Below, one piece after another: positions 41,994 to 51,392 of a stretch of DNA of 64,000 nt. The translations under genes and the position numbers were made by a program. The stretch is from JBMDXB01 sp048594975 (lineage in GTDB: Bacteria; Acidobacteriota; Vicinamibacteria; Vicinamibacterales; 2-12-FULL-66-21). Below the pieces are notes generated by a model, which did no database searches, was not told the DNA's origin, and saw only the letters and a list, made by a program, of their open reading frames with translations. The DNA lies in NCBI GenBank assembly GCA_048594975.1, contig JBMDXQ010000124.1, forward strand, positions 1 through 64,000, in the 5' to 3' direction. Each line of letters starts with the position of its first letter. Position 1 is the stretch's first letter.

Positions 41994-42923
41994 ATGTCGC
42001 GCCTGTCCCGCATCGACACGCTGCTGCTCCTGATGGTCCTCATCTGGGGCACCAACTACTCCATCGTCAAGCACGCGTTCCGCGAGATCGACGCGCAGGC
42101 GTTCAACGCCGGGCGGATGGCAATCGCCTCGGCCCTGTTCCTGGTGTTTCTCGTGGCGGTTCGCCGCGCCGGCGCCCGCGCCGGCATCTTCTATTCGCCC
42201 GCGACGCTGACCAGGGCCGACTGGTGGTGGCTCACCGGCCTTGGGGTCGTCGGCCACTGCTGCTACCAGTACTTTTTCATCGGTGGCCTGGCGCGCACCA
42301 GCGTGGCAAACAGCTCGCTGCTGCTCGGCGCCACGCCGGTCGTCATCGCCGTCGCGAATGCCGGGCTGGGCGAGGAGCGGATCACGCCCCTGCACTGGAC
42401 GGGCGTCCTCCTGTCCGTGCTCGGCATCTACGTGGTCGTTGGGGCCGGCGGACAGCTGGGCGGCGCGCACCTCTCGGGTGACCTGATGATGCTGGCCGCC
42501 GTCGCCTGCTGGGCCGCCTACACGATTGCCGCTCGTCGCCTTATGGAACGGCACTCGCCGGTCGGCGTAACCGGGCTGTCGATGATCATCGGCACCGGCC
42601 TGTATCTGGTGCTCGTCAACCGCCAGGTGCGATCGACGGACTGGACGGGCATCAGCGCCGGCACCTGGCTGGCGCTCGTCTACTCGGCGCTCTTCGCGCT
42701 GTGCGTCGCCTACACGATCTGGTACGCCGCGGTACGGGAGATCGGGAGTGCCCGCACGTCCGCGTATTCGAACCTCATCCCGCTGGTGGCGATGGCCACC
42801 GCGATGGTGTTCCTCGGCGAGCCGGTCGTCGCGGGCAAGGTCGCCGGGGCGGCCGCCGTCCTGGTTGGTGTCGCCTTGACGAGGGTCGGACGAACGCAGC
42901 CTATGATGCCCGCCGAGGAATAG
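41994..42923 (+). CDS. EamA/DMT-superfamily transporter
   Basis: 309 residues, ten membrane spans in two EamA halves: LLLMVLIWGTNYSIVKHAFR opens the first and DLMMLAAVACWAAYTIAARR the second. The end of half two carries AYSNLIPLVAMATAMVFLGE, a typical EamA closing motif. It probably exports small metabolites or amino acids. It follows a repeat array and is unrelated in function to the ATP synthase genes before it. Confidence 0.92.
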   Translation: MSRLSRIDTLLLLMVLIWGTNYSIVKHAFREIDAQAFNAGRMAIASALFLVFLVAVRRAGARAGIFYSPATLTRADWWWLTGLGVVGHCCYQYFFIGGLARTSVANSSLLLGATPVVIAVANAGLGEERITPLHWTGVLLSVLGIYVVVGAGGQLGGAHLSGDLMMLAAVACWAAYTIAARRLMERHSPVGVTGLSMIIGTGLYLVLVNRQVRSTDWTGISAGTWLALVYSALFALCVAYTIWYAAVREIGSARTSAYSNLIPLVAMATAMVFLGEPVVAGKVAGAAAVLVGVALTRVGRTQPMMPAEE

Positions 42924-43015
42924 GGTGGCACGAGCCAGGGCGATTGAGGCGGATTCGGCCGGTCGGAGTGGTCGGTGGCTTTTGGGGCCTGACGTCTGTA
43001 CAATTCGGAGACGCG

Positions 43016-44014
43016 GTGAAGTCCCACTATTATTCGCAGCACGCCGTCGCCCTGCGAGCCGAGCTCGGCCGGGCCATCAGCCGCGAGCAGCTGCGGGCGT
43101 TTCACCGCAAGACTGCCTGGCGGCATCTGCTCGTCGCCGGGCGTCAGTTCGCCATCCTGGGCCTGTGCACCTGGGGGTTGATCCGGTTCGAGACCCCGCT
43201 CGTCTGGGTACTGCTGGCGATCGTCCAGGGCTTCACCCTCTTCAACTTCACCGTGCTGCTGCACGAGGTCGTCCACCACACGATCTTCGTGCGCCGCCGG
43301 CCGCGCGCGGAGCGGATCCTCGGCCTGCTGTACGCGATTCCGAGCGGGATCTCGGCGAGCCAGTTCACGCGCTGGCACCTCGACCACCACGCCGAGCTCG
43401 GCTCCGACGAAGACGATCCGAAGCGCCATCACCTCTCGCCGAAGGTGAACAAGCGCTGGTACAAGCTGCTCTACTGCACGCCGGCGCTGTTCCCCATCTA
43501 CTTCCGCGCCGCCCGCCGCGAGTCAGCGACCTATCCGCCGGACCTGCAGAAGACGATTGCCTGGGAGCGCCGGGTCTCTCTGCTGACGCACCTGTCCGCG
43601 ATCGGCCTCCTCTGGTCCTTCTTCGGCTTCTACGCGGCCCTGCGGACCAGCATCATCCCGGTGTTCTTCGTCTTCCCGGTGGCGTTCACGCTCAACCGCC
43701 TCGGCCAGCATTACGACATCGACCCGCACGACCCCGCGAAGTGGGGCACGCTCATGAAGGGCAGCTGGTTCTGGGACTTCGTGTACCTCAATTCCAACTA
43801 CCACCTGGAGCACCATTACTTCCCCGGCGTGCCGTTCTACCGGCTGCGCGCGCTCCAGCGGGCGCTCGTGCCCTTCTACGAGCGAAAGCAGATGCGGTGG
43901 CGAACGTACGGCCAACTGGTGTACGGCTGGCTGGTCGAGAACCACGCGCCGCACTCGGACTGGAGCCGCGCCGACTCTTCCCGCCGGTCGCACGCGGCGA
44001 TCGAGCTGCCCTAA
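43016..44014 (+). CDS. Membrane fatty-acid desaturase family protein
   Basis: 332 residues from GTG 43016, with GGAG five bases upstream; a longer open frame only overlaps the transporter gene. The three histidine clusters of the di-iron site are present: LLHEVVHHTIF, RWHLDHHAEL and NYHLEHHYFPG. Four hydrophobic spans hold them. It likely desaturates or hydroxylates a lipid acyl or isoprenoid chain. TACAAT at 42999-43004 could be a -10 box, but no -35 is evident. Confidence 0.88.
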   Translation: MKSHYYSQHAVALRAELGRAISREQLRAFHRKTAWRHLLVAGRQFAILGLCTWGLIRFETPLVWVLLAIVQGFTLFNFTVLLHEVVHHTIFVRRRPRAERILGLLYAIPSGISASQFTRWHLDHHAELGSDEDDPKRHHLSPKVNKRWYKLLYCTPALFPIYFRAARRESATYPPDLQKTIAWERRVSLLTHLSAIGLLWSFFGFYAALRTSIIPVFFVFPVAFTLNRLGQHYDIDPHDPAKWGTLMKGSWFWDFVYLNSNYHLEHHYFPGVPFYRLRALQRALVPFYERKQMRWRTYGQLVYGWLVENHAPHSDWSRADSSRRSHAAIELP

Positions 44015-44107
44015 CGCGTCAGGCCGCGGCGGCTGCCGGCGCGACCGACCTGATCCGATTCGCTCTTCCACGGCCGTGGCCCGGATCCTGCACGGTGTGG
44101 CTCGGCC

Positions 44108-45850
44108 ATGACGCTGGGCAGGATACTCACCGATCGACAGGATGAGCTGCTGCGCGAGGAGCGACAGGTCCTCGGGCGCCTGCGCGCCGCGATGGCCCGT
44201 TTCGAAGCGGCCCCCGAGCACCAGAAGGCGCTCGAGCGGTCGATCGAGCAGCTCGACGAGCTGTTCCTCCTGGTGATCGTCGGCGAGTTCAACTCCGGGA
44301 AGAGCGCCTTCATCAACGCGCTGCTCGGGACGCGCGTCGTCGAGGAAGGCGTCACGCCGACGACTTCGCAGATCAACATCCTGCAGTTCAGCGAGGGGCA
44401 GGAGCGGCACCACGCCGCGTCGGGGATCCGCACGATTGCCGCGCCGGTGCCGCTGCTCCGCGAGATCCGGATCGTCGACACGCCGGGCACCAACGCGATC
44501 GTGCGCGAGCACGAGGCGATTACCCGCGACTTCGTGCCGCGCTCGGACCTCGTCCTGTTCGTCACCTCGGCGGACCGTCCCTTCACCGAGACGGAGCGCG
44601 CCTTCATGGAGCAGGTGCGCGGCTGGGGCAAGAAGATCCTGCTGGTGATTAACAAGGTGGACATCCTCGAGTCGCCGCGCGACGTCGACGACGTGCGCCG
44701 GTTCGTCGCCGAGGGGGCGCGCACGCTGCTCGACTCCAGCCCGGAAATCTTTCCGGTCAGCGCGCGCCAGGCGCTGCGTGCGAAACTGGGAGAGCCGGCT
44801 CTCTGGGCGTCGAGCGGCTTCGACGCGCTCGAGCACTACATCCGCACCGCGCTCGACGCTCCCGGTCGCGTGCAGCTCAAGCTGATGAACCCGATCGGCG
44901 TCGCCACGACAGTCGCCGGCCGACACGCCGCCATCGTCCGCGACCGGCTGGCGCTACTCCGCGACGACTTCGCGACCCTGGACGACATCGACCGGCAGCT
45001 CTCCGTGTACCAGCAGGACCTCGCCCGCGACTTCGAGTTCCGCATGTCGGACATCGACGCGATCTTCCTGGCGATGGAGAAGCGCGGGCACGAGTATTTC
45101 GACGACGTGCTGCGCCTCGGGCGGGTGATGGACCTGCTGAATCGCAGCCGCGTGCAGCAGGGATTCGAGCACCAGGTGGTCGGCGACGCGCCGCAGGAAA
45201 TCGAGTGCAAGGTCTCGGAGCTGGTGGACTGGATGGTGGAATCGGACATCCGCCAGTGGCAGGCCGTCACCAGTCACCTCGCGGCGCGACGCGAGCAGCA
45301 CAAAGGGCGCATCGTCGGCGACGACGATGCGGGGCGGTTTCATTACGACCGGAACCGGCTGCTCGAGTCGGTGCGGCGCGAGGCGCAGCGGGTCGTCGAC
45401 ACCTATGATCGCCGCCGCGAGGCGCGCGAGCTGGCCGATGCGGCGCGAAACGCCGTGGCCACGGCCGCGGCGGTCGGCGCGGGCGCGCTCGGTCTCGGGA
45501 CGATCGTCACCGTGGCGGCGACGACGGCGGCCGCCGACGTGACCGGTTTCGTGATGGCGACCGTCATGGCGGCGATCGGGTTCTTCATCATCCCGGCGAA
45601 GCGGCAGCAGGCGAAGGAACAGATGCGGCGCAAGGTGTCGGACGTGCGCGAGCGGCTCGCCGGCGCGCTGCGCGAGCAGTTCACGAAGGAGATCGCGAAC
45701 AGCGTGAAGCGGATTCGCGAAAGCATGGCGCCGTACAGTCGCTTCGTGCGCGCCGAAGGCGAGAGCCTGAAGGCGATGGAGGGGGAGCTGCGCGAGATCC
45801 TCGACGCGCTCGCGGCGCTGCGCCAGCGCCTCGAGCGCGCCGCCGCCTAG
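44108..45850 (+). CDS. Bacterial dynamin-like GTPase
   Basis: 580 residues. The GTPase domain has the P-loop VGEFNSGKSAFINALLG (near residue 61), Thr in TPTTSQINIL, G3 in RIVDTPGTNAIV and G4 in LVINKVDILE. A helical stalk follows, then a hydrophobic hairpin near residues 455-500 (VAATTAAADVTGFVMATVMA, AIGFFIIPAKRQQ) as in dynamin-like membrane-binding proteins. The C-terminal helix completes the bundle. It probably remodels or repairs membranes. It is convergent with the next gene. Confidence 0.9.
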   Translation: MTLGRILTDRQDELLREERQVLGRLRAAMARFEAAPEHQKALERSIEQLDELFLLVIVGEFNSGKSAFINALLGTRVVEEGVTPTTSQINILQFSEGQERHHAASGIRTIAAPVPLLREIRIVDTPGTNAIVREHEAITRDFVPRSDLVLFVTSADRPFTETERAFMEQVRGWGKKILLVINKVDILESPRDVDDVRRFVAEGARTLLDSSPEIFPVSARQALRAKLGEPALWASSGFDALEHYIRTALDAPGRVQLKLMNPIGVATTVAGRHAAIVRDRLALLRDDFATLDDIDRQLSVYQQDLARDFEFRMSDIDAIFLAMEKRGHEYFDDVLRLGRVMDLLNRSRVQQGFEHQVVGDAPQEIECKVSELVDWMVESDIRQWQAVTSHLAARREQHKGRIVGDDDAGRFHYDRNRLLESVRREAQRVVDTYDRRREARELADAARNAVATAAAVGAGALGLGTIVTVAATTAAADVTGFVMATVMAAIGFFIIPAKRQQAKEQMRRKVSDVRERLAGALREQFTKEIANSVKRIRESMAPYSRFVRAEGESLKAMEGELREILDALAALRQRLERAAA

Positions 45851-45886
45851 CGCGGGTATCGCTCGCCGCCCGCGCCGCCGACGTGC

Positions 45887-48800
45887 TCAGAGTGAAGCCG
45901 GCGAGGCCGCCGTTTCGATGAGCCGCCAGCGTCCGAGGGCGCGGAACCACCACCAGCCGACGGCAAGCGTCAGCGCGGCTCCGAGAACGGAGCCGGCCAG
46001 CGCCCCCGGGAACGGCCGCCCCGCGCCGCCCATCAGCAGCCGGGCCGCCGTCATCGTCGCCAGCGCGAGCGGAAGCATCGCCAGGTCGGCCCGCAGCAGC
46101 GTCACGTAGGCAACGAGCAATCCCGCGCCGGTCAGCGCCCCGGCGCCGAGCCAGCCGACGACATCGGTTCCCTGCGGCGCACCGGCGGCAAGAAACCCGA
46201 GGACCAGCAGGGGCACGGCGCCGGTCGCGCGCCGTCGCGTCCAGCCCGCGGTCAGTCCATCGACCGCCGCGAGCACCGTGATCACAATCGCCATCCGCAT
46301 CAGCAGCGTCGAGATGGGATCGAGCGCGAGCTCGAGCACCGGAAACACGGTGCCGAGCGGCGACACGTCAATCACGGTCAGCCATGACGGGGTGCGAAGC
46401 CAGGCGCCTCCGGCCATGATCGCCGCCGCCACGAGCCCTCCCGCAATGGCGAGCGAAGTAGCCTCACGCCGGGGGAGTGAAGCGCCGGCGGCGAGTCGTT
46501 GCGGCAGCGCGCCGAGCGCGAGTCCGACGATGGCGGCAGTCACCGCCAGCGCGACGACGCCGACGCCGACAAGCGCGGCGAGCTGCAGCTTCAGCGGCTG
46601 CGCGGTCGAGAGCCGGGCCAGCAGCAGCGGCCAGCCGTTGGCGGCAGAGGCGATCGACACGATCAGCATCAGCCCGCTGCCCGCCACGAACAGCCGCGGG
46701 GCGAAGCGGCGCCGGCTCCACGAGATCACGGCAACGATGGCTGCCGACACCGCGATTCCGGCGAAGAACACCGCGCTGACGATCCCCAGGACGAACGATC
46801 GCGTCTGTGCCGCCGCGCGGCGGCGCGACCACTCTTCGGGCACGTGGACGAAGCGGCGGAGGTCGGCCACCTCGTCGCCGGCCAGCTGCACCGCGACGCG
46901 CAGCTCGCCCTGCGGCAGCGCCGGCTGCGTGGAATCCGCGAACACGAACTCCCAATCGGTGCGCGCGGCGCGCCTCGCCGGCTGCGCCGAGATCTCCCGC
47001 AGCTGCCCGCGCGCCGCATCGAGGCCGAGCCGCTCCTTCGCCTCGGCATGCGCCAGTGCCCGCGCTGCCGCCTCATCGAGCGACGCGCCCGCGCGATGCT
47101 CGGGAAGCGTGTGGGCGACGCGTCCGGCCTCGCCGGTCGGACGGACGGTGACGAGCCACTCCTCGGCGCGTTCTGCCACGTCGCCGGCGAAGGTCGCGGC
47201 GCGCACTCGCCAGTGCGGCGGAGGCAGGTAGGTGCCAACGAGGACGCGCCGCCGCTCCTCGCCCGCCACGTCGGCAACGAACTCGTGCGGCGCGTTCCCG
47301 CCGTCTTCGGGGGTGGGCAGGAGCCGCCACCCGGCGCCGAGCGTCACACCCCTGGCGTCGAGCGCCTGCCGCGCGATCCGCGTCGCCTCCGGCCTGGTGA
47401 TCGGGAGGCTCTCGCCGCGGGTGTGCGCCAGCACCAACGCCGCACACGCGACGAGCGCGGCGAGCCCGGCAGCCATCCACGCGAGCCGTGCCTGCCGTCC
47501 GAGCGTGCGCCGCGGGCCGGGCGCGGTGTCGAACGCCGGTTCGACCGCGGGCGGCGGCTCCCATGCCGCATTCAGGTCGCCCGCCTCGATCGTCGTCCAG
47601 CGTCCCGCCTGCACGCGGCGCCAGAAGACGATGCCGAGCGGAAGCAGGATCATGACCGCCGCACTGATCTGCTGGACGAGGATGCCGGGGGCGTCGGAGA
47701 CGAAGATCGGCATCGCGAAGAGAACGGCATCGAACGCGTAATGGAGGACGACGACGGGGAGCAGGCCGAAGTAGAGGTAGAGCAGGCCGAACCCGATCGA
47801 GGGGACGATGAGCTCCACCGGGCGCGCGAACGATGGCAGCGTCGGATACGGCGCGTGCCCGGCGCCGAACACCAGTGCCTGCACGACGAACGCGATCACG
47901 AGGAGGAGACGTCGATGGCCGAGGTGCTCGCCGATCAGCGCGGCGCCCGCGATCGGGACTGCCCGGAAGAGCGCTTCTTCCCAGAAGCCGGCCTGCGCCG
48001 AATTGGCGATGGCGCTCAGCCACGGCAGGTAGGTCGCGAGCACGTCGGGGTGCAGCAGCGCCTCGGATGGCGTCCACCACCCGAGCACGCGGTCGGCGAA
48101 GAAGTAGAGGCCGACCTCGTAGGCGATGAAGAGCGGGACGAGCAGGTAGCCGGCGACCGTCCGGCCGAGGACGCCGGTCGAGCTCGCCGGCCGTCCCCAG
48201 AGGCGCCAGAGCTGCGGGTGCGATCCGAAGGCCCGGCGCGTCAGGCTCTCGGCGGCCGTGAACGAGAGCGCCAGGAACGCCGACATACCGACGAACACCG
48301 CCGCCGCGAGCGCAACCTGCTGCGCGACGAACGTCGCGCGGGGCACCGCGGTGTCGTACGACATCCATTCCAGCGGCCAGGCGTTGACCAGCGCGAGCGC
48401 CTGCAGCAGGCCGATGAAGGCACCCCACGCCGCCGCCGGTCGCCACACGACCCACCGCCGCCGCAGCATGAAAAAGAGCCCGACGCCAATGCCGCCGATG
48501 ATGTAGAGGAGCGTCATCGCGACCGCGGCACCGACCCCGATGGCCTCGTTCGCCGAGCGCATGTTCTCGTAGCGTCGGGTGAACGCCTCGGGCACCTTCA
48601 CGAAGTGCGTGAGCTCGGTGAGCCGGTCGCCGCTGACGACGAGCCGCAGGCGATAGCGGCCGTCGTTGAGCGTGGGCGACGGACGCTCGTAGGTGAAGGT
48701 ATGGTCGACGCGTCCGCCGGGGCGGCGCTCCTGGCCCTGCTCGACGAGATGGAAGGCGGCGAGGTCCACGCGCCAGCGCTCGGCCGCGCCGGCTTCGGCG

Positions 48801-49243
48801 ATGCGCCGCGCCGCCGCGGCGTCGAGCGCGGCGCCCGGGGCGTCCTCCTTCAGGTGCTCGTGAAAGCCGTACGGCGTGCCGTCGGGGCGGAACCGGATCA
48901 GCGTCTCGTTGGTCTCGCCTTCTCTGAAGTGCCGGACGCGCCACGTGTAGGCGGCATACCGCCCTTCGCGGAGCATCCGCGTGAAGCCCTCCTTGCCGCC
49001 GCCTTCGAGCTCGACGAAGGTCTGCGCCTCGCCGTCGAGGGCGAACGACGCCGCCTGGCGGTACCCGGCCGGCCCGAACTGCTCGCGCGCCATCACGTCG
49101 CGCGCCTCGTGCAGCGCGCGCTCGCGATCCATCCGGATCTCGAGCGCGACGATCGAGAACGCCCTCGGGAAATACAGATAGGCGAGGACGCCTGCCAGCA
49201 CCGACGCGGCGCCGAAGATCAGCCAGAAGGCCGGACGCCTCAT
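45887..49243 (-). CDS. Giant CPBP intramembrane protease with duplicated flanking module
   Basis: 1118 residues, far longer than typical CPBP (CAAX-protease-like) enzymes. The protease core sits mid-protein (about 390-545) with GFWEEALFRAVP (near 424), FGAGHAPYPT and VVLHYAFDAVL as its EExxxR, FxxxH and HxxxD motifs. A soluble module plus first span occurs before it (about 38-250) and again after it (about 615-825). The copies align over long stretches: AAARRIAEAGAAERWRVDLA with AAARALAHAEAKERLGLDAA, and FVKVPEAFTRRYENMRS with FVHVPEEWSRRRAAAQTRS. About six more spans follow. Substrate unknown. Its ATG lies one repeat unit from the adjacent array. Confidence 0.87.
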   Translation of the reverse strand: MRRPAFWLIFGAASVLAGVLAYLYFPRAFSIVALEIRMDRERALHEARDVMAREQFGPAGYRQAASFALDGEAQTFVELEGGGKEGFTRMLREGRYAAYTWRVRHFREGETNETLIRFRPDGTPYGFHEHLKEDAPGAALDAAAARRIAEAGAAERWRVDLAAFHLVEQGQERRPGGRVDHTFTYERPSPTLNDGRYRLRLVVSGDRLTELTHFVKVPEAFTRRYENMRSANEAIGVGAAVAMTLLYIIGGIGVGLFFMLRRRWVVWRPAAAWGAFIGLLQALALVNAWPLEWMSYDTAVPRATFVAQQVALAAAVFVGMSAFLALSFTAAESLTRRAFGSHPQLWRLWGRPASSTGVLGRTVAGYLLVPLFIAYEVGLYFFADRVLGWWTPSEALLHPDVLATYLPWLSAIANSAQAGFWEEALFRAVPIAGAALIGEHLGHRRLLLVIAFVVQALVFGAGHAPYPTLPSFARPVELIVPSIGFGLLYLYFGLLPVVVLHYAFDAVLFAMPIFVSDAPGILVQQISAAVMILLPLGIVFWRRVQAGRWTTIEAGDLNAAWEPPPAVEPAFDTAPGPRRTLGRQARLAWMAAGLAALVACAALVLAHTRGESLPITRPEATRIARQALDARGVTLGAGWRLLPTPEDGGNAPHEFVADVAGEERRRVLVGTYLPPPHWRVRAATFAGDVAERAEEWLVTVRPTGEAGRVAHTLPEHRAGASLDEAAARALAHAEAKERLGLDAARGQLREISAQPARRAARTDWEFVFADSTQPALPQGELRVAVQLAGDEVADLRRFVHVPEEWSRRRAAAQTRSFVLGIVSAVFFAGIAVSAAIVAVISWSRRRFAPRLFVAGSGLMLIVSIASAANGWPLLLARLSTAQPLKLQLAALVGVGVVALAVTAAIVGLALGALPQRLAAGASLPRREATSLAIAGGLVAAAIMAGGAWLRTPSWLTVIDVSPLGTVFPVLELALDPISTLLMRMAIVITVLAAVDGLTAGWTRRRATGAVPLLVLGFLAAGAPQGTDVVGWLGAGALTGAGLLVAYVTLLRADLAMLPLALATMTAARLLMGGAGRPFPGALAGSVLGAALTLAVGWWWFRALGRWRLIETAASPASL

Positions 49244-49404
49244 AGAAACTGCGAACTAAGAACTAAGAACTAAGAACTAAGAAGTAAGACAGAAGGAGAA
49301 CGTCGAACACGGAACGTGGCGCGACGAACAACGACGCGGAACGAAGAACGCAGTGGCGGCTGCGTTCTTCGTTCCTGCCGGTTCTTCCCGGTCCGGTTTT
49401 CGGC
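49244..49404 (-). repeat. GAAC/GTTC bipartite 7-nt array with 16-bp hairpin
   Basis: Heptamers run without interruption from the protease start codon to the TAG stop of the methyltransferase (49404-49406). On the plus strand the first half repeats AAGAACT three times with GCGAACT, AAGAAGT, ACGTCGA and ACACGGA. The second half has CGTTCTT, CGTTCCT and GCCGGTT. In the middle, 49338-49353 and 49360-49375 form a perfect 16-bp stem with a 6-base loop TGGCGG. It would act as a strong hairpin between the two genes. Confidence 0.9.
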
Positions 49405-49967
49405 TACTTGATGAGCCAGAGATACACCGAGCGGCCGTCGGCGGTGACGGTCTGATCCGGCTCCCACTGGCCCTGCATGTCGAAGCTCTGCGACACGATC
49501 CGCGAGCCGGGCTTCAGCTCGGCCTTCAGCTTGGGCATCAGCTTGACGTTGAGTGACGGCAACAGGTAGAGCGTGACCACCGTGGCTTCGCTGATGTCTT
49601 GTTCGAACAGATCGCCGAGGATGAACTTCACGCGGTCGCCGACCTTTGCCGCGGCGTGGTTCGCCTCCGCTTCCTTGATGCGCTCGGGGTTGATGTCGAC
49701 GCCGACCGCCTTCTTGGCGTTGAACTTCTGCACCGCCGCGATTGGGATGCGGCCGTCACCCGACCCGAGATCGAAGACGACGTCGTCTGGTCCCACCTTC
49801 GCCAGCTTCAGCATGGCTTCCACGACCTCGTGGGGCGTGGGCACGTAGATTACGTCGGGCGCGCGCAGCGTCGGCTGCTGGGCGGCCTGCTGCGCCGCCT
49901 CGGGGGCGCGGAGCCCGACGAAAAGCATCGCCACCAATACCAGAAGAGGAACTACCAGACGTCGCAC
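49404..49967 (-). CDS. SAM-dependent methyltransferase with N-terminal signal/anchor
   Basis: 187 residues from GTG 49967; AAGGAG lies about 15 nt upstream. The N-terminus is a hydrophobic signal or anchor (LVVPLLVLVAMLFVGLRAPE). The methyltransferase core has IYVPTPHEVVEAMLKLAKVG and motif I VVFDLGSGDGRIPIAAV, then KAVGVDINPERIKEAEAN. A methyltransferase behind an export signal is odd, since SAM is cytoplasmic. It may be a cytoplasm-facing anchor, or the true start may be further in. The frame continues upstream antisense-like through the HD gene, which is not used. Substrate unknown. Confidence 0.82.
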   Translation of the reverse strand: MRRLVVPLLVLVAMLFVGLRAPEAAQQAAQQPTLRAPDVIYVPTPHEVVEAMLKLAKVGPDDVVFDLGSGDGRIPIAAVQKFNAKKAVGVDINPERIKEAEANHAAAKVGDRVKFILGDLFEQDISEATVVTLYLLPSLNVKLMPKLKAELKPGSRIVSQSFDMQGQWEPDQTVTADGRSVYLWLIK

Positions 49968-50061
49968 TCGCAGTGTTCGCGCTCCTTTTGCAGCACTCAC
50001 TCGGCGGCCGTGAGCCCTCGCCCCCGGGCGGGCACGCCCCCCCGACACCGCCCGGCAGCGG

Positions 50062-50628
50062 TCAGTATCCCATCTCGCGCTGGATGCCCCGCACGATCCG
50101 GTCGAGCTCGTCCACCAGTCGCCCGCCGCCCGCCTCGCGGTAGGCCCGGACCAGCGATTCGTAATACGACAGTACGTCATCCGGCGCTGCGCTGAACCGT
50201 TCCCAGACGGTCTCCCCGAAGTTGCGCAGGTCGCGCAGAATGGCGTACGCGTTGTGCACCTTGTCGGCGGCGGAGACGCGCAGGCTCGCGGGGCCGAGCC
50301 GCCTCGCAGCTTCGACATACTCGCGCTTGCGGTCCGACCAGGGCCGCTTCGGCGTCTCCCACGAGTCGGTGCAGTCCTCGACGATGCGCGCGACGACGTC
50401 TCCGAACCGTTGCCGGATGTCCTCGAGCCGCGCGCGGCCGCCTTGGTCCTCTGCGGCATCGTGCAACAGCGCCGCAATCGCTTCATCCTCGGTCCCGCCA
50501 TCGTCGAGCACGATCGAGGCGACCCCCATGAGATGGCCGATGTACGGCGTGGCCGTGCCCTTGCGCACCTGGGACGCATGCAGCCGGCTCGCATAGTCGA
50601 ACGCCGTGTCGAACCGATCGGTCAGCAT
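50062..50628 (-). CDS. HD-domain hydrolase, RelA/SpoT-hydrolase-like
   Basis: 188 residues. The HD fold has RKGTATPYIGHLMGVASIVL and AAIALLHDAAEDQGG, the latter carrying the metal-binding HD pair, with SAADKVHNAYAIL as the later Asp helix. This matches the stand-alone guanosine-polyphosphate 3'-pyrophosphohydrolase (SAH/MESH1-like) branch. The natural substrate cannot be told from sequence; (p)ppGpp or NADPH are options. ATG 50628 is divergent from the ybaK-like gene. Confidence 0.85.
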   Translation of the reverse strand: MLTDRFDTAFDYASRLHASQVRKGTATPYIGHLMGVASIVLDDGGTEDEAIAALLHDAAEDQGGRARLEDIRQRFGDVVARIVEDCTDSWETPKRPWSDRKREYVEAARRLGPASLRVSAADKVHNAYAILRDLRNFGETVWERFSAAPDDVLSYYESLVRAYREAGGGRLVDELDRIVRGIQREMGY

Positions 50629-50653
50629 GGTGGAGCGGATTCTCCTCCGCCGC

Positions 50654-50683
50654 TTGTCGTCGCGCGACCGCGCCGGTTAGCAT
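50654..50683 (+). promoter_or_regulatory. Possible promoter for the ProX/YbaK gene
   Basis: TTGTCG (50654-50659) and TAGCAT (50678-50683) with an 18-nt spacer, matching the spacing of the better promoters at 29972 and 30050. Predicted start about 50690, a 30-nt leader. No Shine-Dalgarno sequence is obvious. Confidence 0.35.
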
Positions 50684-50720
50684 ACGTGCTTTCCGAGGAA
50701 GCCGCCACCCACCTCACCCC

Positions 50721-51212
50721 ATGGACGACCCCCGCGGTCGCGTGTTCGAGGCGCTCGATGCGCTCGGCATCCGCTACGACCGCTACGAGCACCCGCCGGT
50801 GTTTACCGCCGAGGAAGCGGCGATGCACTGGGCGGCCATCCCGGGCACGCAGGTGAAGAATCTGTTTCTGCGCAACAAGAAAGGCGACCGCCACTACCTC
50901 GCCATCCTCGGCATTCACAAGCAGGCGGACCTGCGGCGGCTCGTGAAGATCGTCGGCGACGATCGTTTCAGCTTCGGCTCGGCCGAGCGGCTGCAGGACT
51001 GCCTCGGGGTGACGCCCGGGTCGGTGTCGCCGTTCGGGCTGATCAACGACGAGGCACGCCGCGTCATCGTCATCGTGGACGAAGACCTGCGGCGTGCCGA
51101 GCGCCTGCTGTTCCACCCGAACATCAACACCGCGACGCTGACCATCAGCGGCGCCGATCTCGAGCGCTTCCTCGCGTGGCGCGGGAACCCGGTGCGGTGG
51201 ATACGCCTGTGA
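50721..51212 (+). CDS. Prolyl-tRNA editing-type deacylase (YbaK/ProX family)
   Basis: 163 residues. YbaK-like fold with HPPVFTAEEAAMHWAAIPGT and the catalytic-Lys region QVKNLFLRNKKGDRHYLAIL, then LGVTPGSVSPFGLIND. This is the PrdX/ProXp-ala type, which hydrolyses alanyl-tRNA(Pro) to correct prolyl-tRNA synthetase errors. Which mischarged tRNA it acts on is inferred from the subfamily. A 180-nt convergent gap without a gene follows before typA. Confidence 0.9.
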   Translation: MDDPRGRVFEALDALGIRYDRYEHPPVFTAEEAAMHWAAIPGTQVKNLFLRNKKGDRHYLAILGIHKQADLRRLVKIVGDDRFSFGSAERLQDCLGVTPGSVSPFGLINDEARRVIVIVDEDLRRAERLLFHPNINTATLTISGADLERFLAWRGNPVRWIRL

Positions 51213-51392
51213 CGCGCTGATGCGAGGAGGCTCTGGCGCAGGACGAGCCGCCGTCCCGGCAACGCCGCGTCCGGGCCGGCATCTGCCGCGATGTTCGGAT
51301 GTGGGGTCTGGCGTTGGCAGCCGGGTGTCATCGCCGCCGCAGTGTCTCCGCGGATCGCGGGCTGCCCGAGCAGCGCGGGCCGTCCGCTGTAC

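Noticed and set aside
46499..49273. 924-codon plus-strand open frame opposite the CPBP protease
   Set aside because: Extremely Arg/Glu-rich and domainless; the minus strand has membrane spans, protease motifs and an internal duplication.
49404..50594. Methyltransferase extended upstream into the HD-hydrolase region
   Set aside because: The extra 209 residues are a shadow of the HD gene in another frame; the methyltransferase begins near GTG 49967.
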